A stretch of DNA of 64,000 nucleotides from Bilabrum cf. latius (Eukaryota; Bigyra: Bicosoecida; Bigyra; Bicosoecida): the NCBI GenBank assembly GCA_965178125.1, contig OZ237749.1, positions 806,001 to 870,000 on the forward strand, given 5' to 3'. This document shows, piece by piece, positions 48,101 through 58,751 of the stretch; the stretch's first letter is position 1, and each line of letters opens with the position of its first letter. Below the pieces are notes generated by a model. The model was not told where the DNA came from and did not search any database. It saw nothing but the letters and a program-made list of their open reading frames with translations. The position numbers and the translations under genes were made by a program.

Positions 48101-51100
48101 GCTTCTTTCCTAGCATCCTCAGAGGGTTAGAGAGCCAGTAGCCGAGCCAGGGGTCTTCTGGATCGTCGCTGCGACCAAAGACCCCACCGAACCAGCCTTT
48201 CGAGCTCGCGCCAGCGCCGACAGCTTTGGCCCCCCGTCTGGCCTTGTGCTTCTTTCCGAGAGCCTTGGCCATCAACCGATCGGCCTCCATCTACTCCAGT
48301 GTGTCTGCTTTGAGCGACTCTTCAAACAGTCGGCGCCACTGTAGCCTGGACGCCTCGGTGCGTGTGTCCGGCGCGATGGCAACTGCTAGGATGTCCCGAG
48401 GGAACGCGTCCTCCTCGTCTAGAGATACCGAGGGCAGACCAGCGGCAGCAGCCATCAGCTGCAGCTTGCTCTTGGAATCTTGTGCGGCCAAGCCACCTCT
48501 TCGCTTGCCTTTCCTGCTCCTGCGACTCTTGGGGCTTGCCCCGTCACCGCCAGCCGCTGCCCTTGCCTCTGACTTGCTGCCATTGGCGAGCGCCATAAGG
48601 TCACGCGATGCCGTGCGATCAGGAGATGAGTTCGACTCGCTTCCAGGCCCGCCTTCATCCTCGGATCCTTTGCCCGAATCAGACTTGCTACCGCTGCTAT
48701 CGCCTCCTGACGACTCGCTGTCGCTCGAACTGCTGCTGGAACTGCTGCCGTCTGACACGACACCACCTTGAGCATTGGCACGCAACCGTTGCAGCCGAAG
48801 CCGCCTTGTTTCGTACTCTCTGGTATGATATTTCATCAGTCGCAGCAGCTCCTTCATCTGGCCGGGCTCAAGGGCGTTGGCCTCTCGACGAGCGGCGGCC
48901 GCTGCGGCCGCCAGCGCGATCTGCTCCACTTGCTCAGCAGCACCCATCGATCGCTGCGAGTCTCCGATACTGCGGCGGGACCGCCTCGACATGGAGTGAG
49001 ACCTGCCTCTGCTTCCAAAGATGTTGGACGCACTGAGGTCGTCCAAGCCCTGAATGGAGCGCTTGCTGGCCATCATCGCTGCACCGCCTACCGGCCTACG
49101 GGCAGCAGCGATGCCCCGCAAGAGGGGCACTGTGAAAACCTGCGGCACGATCACACCTCTCTTGGACACATTGAGGCTAGACTGCTGGGATGATGCTGAT
49201 GAGCATCCGATCGAGCTGTTTGAACCGTGCACGTGCGCGGCAGCATCTGCTTTCGGCCCTGACTTAAGCCGCGCCTGGGGCACTGGAGCTCCGCCAGCAA
49301 GCTGCTTTGCACCAAATATGCTCTTGAAGCGGGGGGCCCTGCGCCTCCCACCGAATCCAACACCGTTACCGCCGTTAAAAGGCACCATGGCCCCGCTGTA
49401 TTGCGCCGGTGATGCTGCTGAAGCGCTCCCTGCCGAGTTTCTCCTTCTCAGCCCAGCAGGCAGCCTGAAATCGCCAAGCAGCTCCTCTTGCTCTCGCAAA
49501 AAAGGCCTCGCCCACATCGGACCGATCACCATGGTCCCATCCTTCCGTAGGAGAGCGTGCTCGACCAGTGCCTCGCGAAGCAGCAGTCTCGGGTTCGGCA
49601 CACGTTGCTGGGGCGATGATGCCCCTGCGGCCCCGAACGGGCGCTGCCCTTTCTTTTGGGGAGACCAAGCGCTGGCCGAGCTGAGGGGGTTTACACGCCA
49701 CTCATCTTTACCGCTCTTTTTTGCTTGCGCATCGGAAGACATCTGAGCTTGGGACGAGCTGCCCATGCCTATTCTCTCCTGCATCCCGGCCGAGCCCTAG
49801 GCAGGTCCAGCCAGTAGCGCCTTGGCCATGTCCCTGGCTCGATCGACCTCATCCTGCTCGGCCTTCTGCTGCTGGCTCCACGTCTCTTCCATCCACTTGA
49901 CGTGCGACCGGCTCAGCCTCGTCCCGCTCTTGCCGCTCGTCATCGTCAGGGCACTCAGTCTGCCCGGGCCCACCTTGCCCACAGACGTCCGCCTGCTGTC
50001 TCCGCGGATCCCCGTGCGCTCCTTGACCAGAGCATTTGAAGGGGTTGCTGCAACCAAATCGCGCTTGGAACCGCCTTGCTTTGCCGACATCCGCCTGGTG
50101 GATCGGGGCTGGGCTAGCAGTCGGCGGTTGTGCTGCCTCCGCTTCCGGTCCGCCCGCGCTGTCCTGGCCGTCTCGTCCTCTCGCTGGGCTTGGCGGTCGT
50201 AATACGACACGAAGTAGTAGATGCACAACGGTGCGCCGCAAAACAAGATAGTCACAAAGGCTGCAGCAGTGTACTTTAGGCACGTGGTTGCGCCCTCGCT
50301 GCACGTCTTGCTGAAGCGGACAAAGCACTCTTGCGCATCATGCACGCAGCCCTCGTCTGGGTTCTCGTTACCTCTGCACCATGTGCGCACGCACGGGCCG
50401 ATCGTCTTGTTGCGCTCCAGTTGGTGCTGCAAACCCACGCACGTTCGAGAGCAGTACTTGTACGCCGGAACGAGCAGGTAGTACAGCAGAAGGATAGAGC
50501 CCACAAAAGCTGGTGCCATCATCTTGAAGGCCCACTTGCCGTGGAAGCTCATCGGAATACTGCAATCGGGGCTGAACAGCTCCACGTTGGCATTGGCAAT
50601 CGAGGTGGCGCTGAACACCTCCACCACGAGGCTAGGCCACTGCACCTGGACAGCGTGAAACACGCTCAGGATCTGCACGAATGATAGGCCGATGGCAGGG
50701 GCAACAATCTTCCTTCCCGTGGGAGCTGCGAAAGCCAGCAAACCGGCGCACGCACCAAGCACGACGATAGCCAAGATGGCCCAAAGCCATGCTGTGGACG
50801 GCGGGCACTGCACGCACCGGCCCTATAGCTCGTAGTACTCGAGGGGCTCACAGGTACCGCAAAGGCGGCCCGTGTAGCCAATCGCACAGGTTGCATTCCC
50901 AGCAAAGTCGCCATCTTCGATGAAGCCAAGACACGCCTCCTCAGGGCTGCACTGGAAGAAGATGTACGGGGTGACCATGTCAACCCAGAATCCTGGAAGC
51001 GCGCGGGGCGGGTCACGGGTCATGCCAGGGCACAGCGCACCTTCGGGACAAGGGAAGCACTCTCCCCCGGGTTCCTACTGGTAGAAGCCCTCTTCGCACA

Positions 51101-54100
51101 GGCAGGCCTCGATACTCGTCGAGGCCAGCAGCAGGGTACGAGAATTTGCGGGGCATGACTGACAGCTCGGCTGGCTGCTATTTGGCTGGAATGTACGCAC
51201 GTCGCACAGTTCACACTCGATCGCGCCGGCTGCACCGGAAAACTGTCCTGGTGGACACACTGTGCATTCGGTCACACCGCCCTCTTCGTTCGAGGTGAAT
51301 GTGCCCGGCGCGCACAGGGTGCACTCCACAGATGCCGATCTGTTTGAAAACGACCCCGGGAGACAATCTCTGCATTGAGGAGTCGCGGTAGAAGACGCAA
51401 ACTTCGTTGGTTCGCATGGAGTACACCTGGTGGAGCCAACGGCAGGGGCGTCATAGCCGGCCTCACATGGCCTGCACGTCTGCTCGCCGTAGCTCGAAGT
51501 AAAGAAGCCAGGTGCGCACGCCTGGCATGCCAGCTCGCCAGGTGACGGCAGTACGCCAGGCGGCAACGTAGTGCGGAAGCCCGGGGGGCAGCCCTCCACG
51601 AAAGTCAGTAGGGTGGGTGCCGGCGCCGTGGCCACCATCTTACCAGTGCCCCCTTCCCCGGTGGTCGCAGACTGCTCAATGTCCAGCAGGCGGACCACGA
51701 CGGGCCCTAGGAATCCCCTGCCCACCGGCGAAGGGCACGAGACCAGCTCCTCAGATTCGAACCGGATGTTGGTTGACGCAGCGCCCTGTCTGGCTTGAAA
51801 ATAGCATTGCATCTAACGCTTGAAGCCAGTCCCGGCTACCTCGATCTCAATCTCTGCTAACTGCGCAACCACGTCTGCAGATATCGAGGCGATTTGAGCC
51901 TCGGTACACGCAGACATGGCACACCTACCCGCATTGCAATTCGAGGCAAACAGCCTGTCGACAGGGCATGCTGGGCTGTTTCCGTCGAGGTTGAATCGGA
52001 CTGGCCACCTATGCCATACCTCTTCTCCTCCCGCCGCGAAGTGTACTGTAGATGGGACGAGAGGACCGGCAAATGAGTTGCTACCGAGGTCCATGTAGTT
52101 CAATCGACCTGGGTTCGCCTGTCCAAGGGACGAAGGCCACAGCTCCTCGCGGGTGAATCCAGGGAAAGGCGCTACCGACTCGTCTTCAGGGCCTCCCACC
52201 TGGCCTGGCTGGTCAAATCCGATCAAGCCAGCGTATGGAGAGTCATCTGGGATGTCATGCACACCGATAGATACGTTGAGTCCCAGTACGGCGGCTTGCT
52301 AGACTCTGCTCTCAAACACGATGTGCCTGGACCGATTGAAGAAACCGTCAGGCAGCCTAGATAGCAAGACGTTCCCTCGCAGGTGCAACTCCTCGAGCCT
52401 GTTGGTGCTGACGAACAGGCAGTGCGGAAGCAAGCCGAACATGCCGTTCCAGTCCAGTCGCAAGAACTCTAGGCCCTCAATGGACGACAGCCGGCACAGA
52501 GGCTCGATGGCCATCTGAGCGGACGCAAGTCGGTTCAGACCCAAGTCGATGTTCTCAAGGCTAGGAAATAAGCCGGCGTCTCCCACTGTCGCTAGCAGTG
52601 CAAGGGCTTCGCGAGACATCTCCAGACGAGGGGTTGACAAAGCTCCAGCGTCTCCGTACCCCGCCAGGTCAGCCACATCACCTCCTTCCAGCTCCTGGCC
52701 AAGCTCAGACGCAGTACGGATCGCTTCGTCGTCCGTCACAGTCAGAGATCCGTCTTGTTCGATCGTCGCCTGCAACAATCGGAAAGAAGCCCTGACGGTA
52801 GACTGAAACCGGAGGTGCCGGCTGCTACTGGCCTAAACATGGTCTGCTATACCCATTGAAGCACGCCAGCCTCCGTCATCCCAACTGTCCTATTCCCACT
52901 ATTCGGCCATGTATCCCCTGCTTGGATTCATTTCGATCTATACAGACTCGAACGGTTTGCCGCCGAACTCGGCGTCGCCTCCCGAGCGACCCGAGGGCGG
53001 TGACACCAGGCTACGCAGCCGGCGCGCCACCGACTGCTGCGGGACACTTACAGACTCGTTGAGACTCACATCCTCTTGTTCCTTCGCGCGCAGAAAGCTC
53101 GTTAGATTAAAGCTCGTCATCTCTCCATCAGCGAGGTACAGGGCTCGCACCGCCCGCGGCCATGCGCTGATGCGGTTGCCCCGCAGAAGTAGGCTAGTCA
53201 GGCTGGGCATCGCAGCTACGCACTCTGGAATGCCAAGGAAATCGTTGTGCTCCGCCTGTAGCGTCTGAAGCGTTGGTATTCTGCATATCGTCCTCGGTAC
53301 AATGCCATCCATTGAAGCATTGTTTACGCGCAACGTCCGTAGCCTGGGGAAGATGCGAGGCTGAGGCTCAACCCAGCTGTAGGGCGTGCCGTCTCCCTCG
53401 CGCTCCGCCATCGCACCAAAACCAGGGTCCAAGTCCGGCACAAACAAACTTCCGGCCTGCTCCAGCGCATCGACAAGCCCTAGTGCCTGTCGGGAAGGCT
53501 AGTATAGTTGCACCATGGGCTACCTAGGAACGGCAGACCCGGGCTCGATAGCAAAGCCCTGCAGAGGGTTAAGCGACAGATCCAGCGATGTAAGGTGATG
53601 ACTGTGCACGAGAGTCAGTGGTAGTCGCCTGCTAGGGTCAGACGGGTCGTCAATTGCGATCTGGTTCTGCCTCAGGTTCAAGATCTGCAGGTTCCCTGCC
53701 GTCTCGTTCTGGACCACATGGGCGGGAATGCTGGAGATCTGGTTGCGCTCCATGGTGATCTAGTACATCCACGGAGGCTGCACGAGCTGCTGAGGAATCG
53801 TGACGTAGTTGTTGTCCGATAGGTCCACCGTAACCAACGCAGGCAGGTGCGCGTCCAGAGTGACTGCAGATCCACCACTGCTTGTGTCGATAGGGCCTGT
53901 AGATAGCTGGTTCCTCCTTAGGTTGAGCGTGAAAAGCCCTGTGAGATTCCTCATGATTAACGGAACATCGATCGCGCAGTCGGTCACGGTCAGGTCGGCC
54001 AGCCCTGGCATTGGTCCCACAAAGTCCGGCAGCCTCCTAAGCTGCAGATTGCCCGAGATCCGCACGTCCACGAGCGCCCTCGCCCCCGAGAACAGGTTGG

Positions 54101-55700
54101 AAGGGAGGCTGGTGAACCTGTTGTTGTCCAGCCTCACGAACCGCATCGAGGGCCTCTGCGTATCTGCAAATCCGGTGGGTATCGTGGCGAGCTGGTTGCC
54201 GTGCAGGAGCAGCTCCTCAACGGAGGGCGTGTCGTCAAGGGCGTTGCCCAATGCCGTCAGTCTCGAATCGAACATATGCACCGTCGAAAGGCTGTGCAAA
54301 GCAGGTGAGGACGGTACTGTTGGGAGAGCCAAAGGCACCGTGTTACCGTGCAAATACAGCTACTCCAGGGCAGTGTTGGTCTGGAAGAAGCACCCGTCGA
54401 TCGAGCTGATCGGGTTGTCTGAAATATTGACGAAGTTGAGCTGGGAGAGGCCACACAGCTCATTGCCAATGCTAGAGATGGCATTCCCGCCCGCAAAGAT
54501 CCGTCCAAGATTCGGCAAACCGGACAGCTACGGAAATGCCGTCATTCCGTTGTACTGGGCGACGAAAGACTCGAGAGCTACTGCCCCGCTGACCCACGAC
54601 CCGATCGCCACGCCTGCACCTGACAGCATCCGAGAAGCTTGCAGCACCCGCAGGTTGGGAGGCGCAGATTGCAGGCCTTGCGGCGCAGACAGACTCACCC
54701 TAGTCCCGCTCACCTCAAGCCTCTCCAGCCAAGCATGGGATGCCAGCTCTGTGGGCAGGTAGCCCCGAACTTCGCTGTTCCACTCTACATCGATCTGGTA
54801 CAGTCTGGGCAGGTCAGCTAGCGCCGCACCGATGTTCTCCAGTTGTCCATGCACCTGCTGATTCCTAATCGAGAGCATTGTCACGTGTGCACCGGCGTCA
54901 ACGTCACCGTGCTCGAAACCGCAGCTGATCCCGCCCCAGTCCTCGCACATGTGCGGCGACTTATTGGTCTGGTTCAGCTCCCATCGACGGACGCCCTCGT
55001 CTAAATTGCTGCGCCAGCGCCTGCGTTCTCCCTGCGTGTTCGTAGAGAGCGCCTGGTACAGCTATACGACGGCATCCCGCTCGGAGTCTTTCACCTGGAG
55101 GTGCTCCACGTCAGCCGAAGGCGAGAGCCACGCTCGCTCGTCGACGGCGCGCCATTCCACGCTGTCATCAACTGTCTGGTTGCGGTACCTCCAATCCAGC
55201 CTCATTTCACCTGGCCCACCGCCGTTGCTGATTTCGCAGGAAATGTGCGCCAGCTGGCCACGCGCAAATTCGTACCAGCCGAACTCTCCCTGCCCAAATC
55301 TTGAATTTTCGTATTCCAACCTGTGGTTTAGCCAACAGCGGCCCCGATCGTCGTGTATTAACCGAAACCTGTACTCACCGTCGCGAGGAATTTGCGCTGT
55401 GGCGTTCATTCTGATCGCCCACCTATAGTTCAACCCCCACGGTCTGTTGTCGCCTGTAGTCCGGAACGAAGCACTCCGATACCATCGTCGTCCAAGCAAC
55501 GTTGTTCCGGGTGATTCTGGCCAAACACCGCTTCCACTATTTGTGCTCCATACCTTAAAGATTGTGCCAAACGAGAGGCCAGACGGTGGTTCCAAATCCA
55601 TCCAATCGACTGATGAGAACGCCAAAGCAGCATGATGAGAGGTCAGAACGCCAACCAAGAGCGTAAACAAATTACACAAGAGTTTCTTGCCAACTGACAT
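45162..55700 (-). CDS. Giant PA14-LRR-Cys-rich multi-pass membrane protein
   Basis: One uninterrupted frame of 10.5 kb, ATG 55700-55698 to TGA 45164-45162, encodes 3512 residues with 22 in-frame TAG and no TAA or TGA. In order: a signal peptide (KLLCNLFTLLVGVLTSHHAA); a PA14-like lectin domain (about 40-190, with DGEYRFRLIHDDRGRCWLN); many LRRs (about 235-1130, for example LTSLDLSLNPLQG); a Cys-rich GCC2/GCC3-type stalk (about 1350-1560, repeated C-x2-C-x-PG-x-F); several membrane helices (about 1630-1840, such as LWAILAIVVLGACAGLLAFA); a cytoplasmic, basic and Ser-rich stretch of roughly 1100 residues; and a second membrane block (about 3085-3310). The TAG codons fall both in disordered linkers and inside LRRs (ALE-TAG-LYLHGN). 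It is probably a cell-surface sensor or adhesion receptor; ligand and signalling output are unknown. Confidence 0.85.
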
Positions 55701-55987
55701 GATTCGAAAATTCACAAGTCCCAAGTAATGGACAGTGTCAAGCCCGCTCGTCAACGATGGGTGCCGATGCCATGGAACGCAATCAAAAATCCGATCTCAA
55801 GCGATTATTGGGGCGCCTTCGGTCTTGATGAGACAATTGAATGCTTTGATTGTGGAAGGCGCGCGCGTGGTTCGCAGCGACAGCCTTACTTTACGGAGGT
55901 GGTGCACCGAACAGGCATCCCTGACGGTCGCATCAGTTGGTCGCAAATCTTGTTTAACTTCCACCAAACGGCAATAGTTTCAAAATA
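55701..55987. other. Intergenic space between receptor start and sugar porter stop
   Basis: These 287 bp separate the start of the receptor-like gene from the stop of the upstream sugar porter on the same strand, so they should hold the receptor's promoter. The DNA is more AT-rich than the flanking coding sequence. I see no AGTGCACT motif, RNA gene or convincing small ORF. Confidence 0.5.
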
Positions 55988-58437
55988 TCACCCTTGCCGC
56001 GGTGCAGTGTCGTTTATACTATGAAATCCGCTGTCGCTGCGGCTTCCCTCTCCCTGGACCGCAGTCAGCGCCCCTCCAGACCTCCCGCTACTCTCCTAGG
56101 AGAGCAACCCATCCGACGGGCGGAAGCTCCTCCCGCTGCTGCCCGCTGTCATCTCACCACGGCCTCCCTACCCCAACCCAGCAACCGGTTGCGCGCCTGT
56201 ATCCCCACTCCAGCCACCGCCGCTGCCGCTGTTTGAGCCTACACCGCGGGCACCGGCCCTGCCCGCTTCAGCCTTCGACTAATCGCCGCGCTGCTGCTGC
56301 TGCTGCTGGCGCTGCTGACCCCACTCGCCCCCGGAAGGCGCATAGCTGCCGGGCAGCACTCCCATCGAGGCCTGACCCGTAGACTCCATCGTGGTGATCC
56401 TGCCAGAAGCAACCCCTGGCGAGGCCTCGCTCAGCAGCGCCTCCTGGGATGGCCCTTGCAGCCCCCTCCCCCCCCTCGACGGCATCGACAGGCCCCTGCC
56501 CTCCTTCCCACCCATTGTTCCCTGGAAATTGTCATCCATAGCCGCCCCCAGCAGCGCCTCTGCTGCGTGGGGATCCTCCAGCGTCCCCACCACGGGGGCA
56601 CTCGCGGTGTCCTCCCCCCCCTCCATGATCCTGGCGCTGTCCTCGAGGCTGGTTCCCATCGTCTCCTTCACGAAGAACAGGACCAGCAGCAGCCCACTCA
56701 GCGAGAAAAACGTGCAGATAAGGTACATGGAAGCAACACCAGTCCTCTGCGGCTTACCCGTGCCGCCGGGGGCGACCTGGTCAGACACATTCCCGAGCAA
56801 TCGGATGAGGGAGAGAGTGGTCTGGGAGAGGAGCAGCACGCACACCCAGTTCACTGCCATGAACAGCCCGAAGGCCTTGCCCCTGATCTTGGTCGGGATC
56901 ATCTCCGACAGGAGAGTGAAGGTCGTCACGCCGGGGCCCACAGCAAACCCGGCCAGGTATATGGTCACGCATGCCACAGCGGCCCACGCCGCACGCTGGT
57001 CGTTGTTGTCCATCGTGTACAAGGTGGCCGACAGCCCAAGCAGGGAGAGGGTCATGATGGAGTACCCAGCGATCAGCAGCGCCCTCCGGCCCACCCGATC
57101 CAGCAGCCACAGCCCCAGCACGGTTGCTACTACGTTGGCCGCGAAGAACCCCGTGGTCTTGCCTCTGGTGTGGTCCTCCCCCGCCAGCTCCAGGATGGAG
57201 CTCGAGTAGAAAATCACAGTGTTGATCCCGGACAACGTCTGCACGACCATGAGGCCGCACCCCAGGGCCACCACCCCGGCGTGGTGGGGGTCGCACAGCT
57301 CGGTCCATGACTCGAAGAAGCCCTCCTCCTGCGCGCTCCCTGTCCCTCGCATTCGCCTCTCCCTGCGCTCCTGGTCCACCTCCCTCTGCATCGACTGGAT
57401 CTCGTCCGCGATTTCGTAGCTCAGAGGGCGCACGTTAAGCAGGCTGCGGGGTTGTGACGAGCGATCAACTGGAAGGATGGTTGGTTGTGCGGGCTTGGTC
57501 GCAGAGCAAAACACGGCATTCTGTGAGTAGTCGTGTGTTGCATGCATGCGAAGGGGTAGACCCCCGAGTTGAGGACATGGCAAGAGGGGCATGCTCAGTG
57601 CTTCGAGCGATTACACGGCAAAATTACGCGCACAAACAGCAGCCGAGCACACTCACAGCGTCTGCACCTTTCGCCTGCCTCCGCGCTAGCGAAGCAGCCA
57701 CCGAGGGCTCTCGGGGATGAAAGCCCAGGTGGTCAACCACAGAACAATAGGGGAGAGCATCCCGAGAACGAACGTGTATTTCCACCCGCCATCCACGTAC
57801 TCGACGAGCAGAAAACCAGAGAGCCCCGTCAGAAAGATCCCTATCGTGATGAATTGCTAGTGCAAGCCCGTGAGGAAACCCCTGCGGCCGAGACAGAAAT
57901 GGGGTCACAAGCAAGATATCATTTTAAACCATGGTTAATTTGTGCAATTATGTACCGTTGCATGGCTTACCTGATCTCGCACGGTGCCATCTCTGCAAGC
58001 AGAACTGGAGCAACCAGCCCTCCGACTCCACAGCCAAGCCCAGAGACAAAGCGCCCGGCATAAAACATCGGAATGATCGCGTTTGAATTAGCGGCAGCAC
58101 ACAAAATCGTCCCAACTGCATAGAGGGGGGCAACTACCCACAGCAAAGTAGCACGGTAGCCAACCCTGTCTGGGATCACCTGCATGAAGGACCCAAGCGC
58201 AGCCCCGATGACCAGCACGGTCGTGAGCAGCTGCTTCACTTCTACTTCAGCCTTTGGACTGACGTCGAACTCAAGCCCGCCCTGCGGACAATTCTTGTCG
58301 TCATTGTAGCACACCAATGGGTTCATCACTGCGGTGGCCCATCCGCTAGCCAGTGAGCATCCAGTGGCTAAAAAAATTGCCCCTACATAAAGCAAGCTAG
58401 GTATAGCATCTTCGTCAATATTGTCTTGGACGCCCAT
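55988..58437 (-). CDS. Sugar porter family MFS transporter
   Basis: Sugar porters are 12-helix carriers of hexoses or polyols, mostly H+-coupled or facilitative. Exons on the minus strand are 58437-57971, 57881-57657 and 57443-55988, giving about 715 residues and TGA, with five TAG codons. Family landmarks are LLAEMAPCEIRGF before TM5, then LH-TAG-QFITIGIF where the first Gln is the near-invariant TM5 residue, PESPRWLL after TM6, VVQTLSGINTVIFYSSSI in TM7 and DRVGRRALLI. The TM1 region (ATGCSLASGWATAVMN) departs from the usual G-Y-D pattern, so substrate may differ. The cytosolic C-terminus is about 230 residues long, with Gly/Ser-rich sequence and a Q-rich run, longer than usual. The start at 58437 is uncertain; another ATG at 58527 is in frame. 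The gene is divergent from the cullin. Confidence 0.88.
57857..57859 (-). other. In-frame TAG at the conserved TM5 Gln of the sugar porter
   Basis: Reading the minus strand, this TAG lies in RGFLTGLH-TAG-QFITIGIF. In sugar porters this position is a near-invariant Gln (Q161 in human GLUT1, in TLHQLGIV) that contacts substrate. The flanks align without gaps, and the exon boundaries (57881, 57657) are fixed by good splice sites. It is strong evidence that TAG is read as Gln. Confidence 0.92.
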
Positions 58438-58751
58438 GTCTTGTGAGGGCGACCGATTAGGATAGGATATGCTGCAGTTGCCGCAAGCTTGGTGGATTGG
58501 CGCCGCGCGAGCAGCGTGCGGAACCATCGCGCACTGTGTTCAAGCGCCGAAGCAAGCCCCCCTGCTAGCACAAGCCACAGCGTGATCTTATGTCCCAACT
58601 TCCTCAAGATAATGCTACCCAAAGTTAGCTTGGCTGGCATCCGCTTGCTGTGGCTGATTTCGCCTCGCTGGCAGAAGACTTGAACCAGACGCTCGAGTAG
58701 AGGTCTTCGCGATTGAAGAGCTAGGAGCAAGGCAAGGCATTGTTCGAACTA
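58438..58751. promoter_or_regulatory. Divergent promoter region, sugar porter and cullin
   Basis: These 314 bp separate the two divergent starts. They may include an extra 5' exon of the transporter, because an in-frame ATG exists at 58527 and a minus-strand reading stays open for much of the region. No AGTGCACT motif, RNA gene or repeat is visible. Confidence 0.4.

Noticed and set aside
45162-55700. Explaining the broken frames as a pseudogene or sequencing errors
   Set aside because: All fragments stay in one frame over 10.5 kb, every interruption is TAG and none is TAA or TGA, and the same holds in many genes. Decay or errors would give all three stops and frameshifts.
56391-57310. Plus-strand frames of 272 and 284 residues opposite the sugar porter
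   Set aside because: The minus strand encodes clear MFS motifs across the same bases, and the plus-strand translations have no domain.
58383-58730. 115-residue minus-strand frame overlapping the transporter's first exon in another frame
   Set aside because: It contradicts the frame that encodes the conserved transporter and has no motif. It could hide a 5' exon, but I cannot support one.
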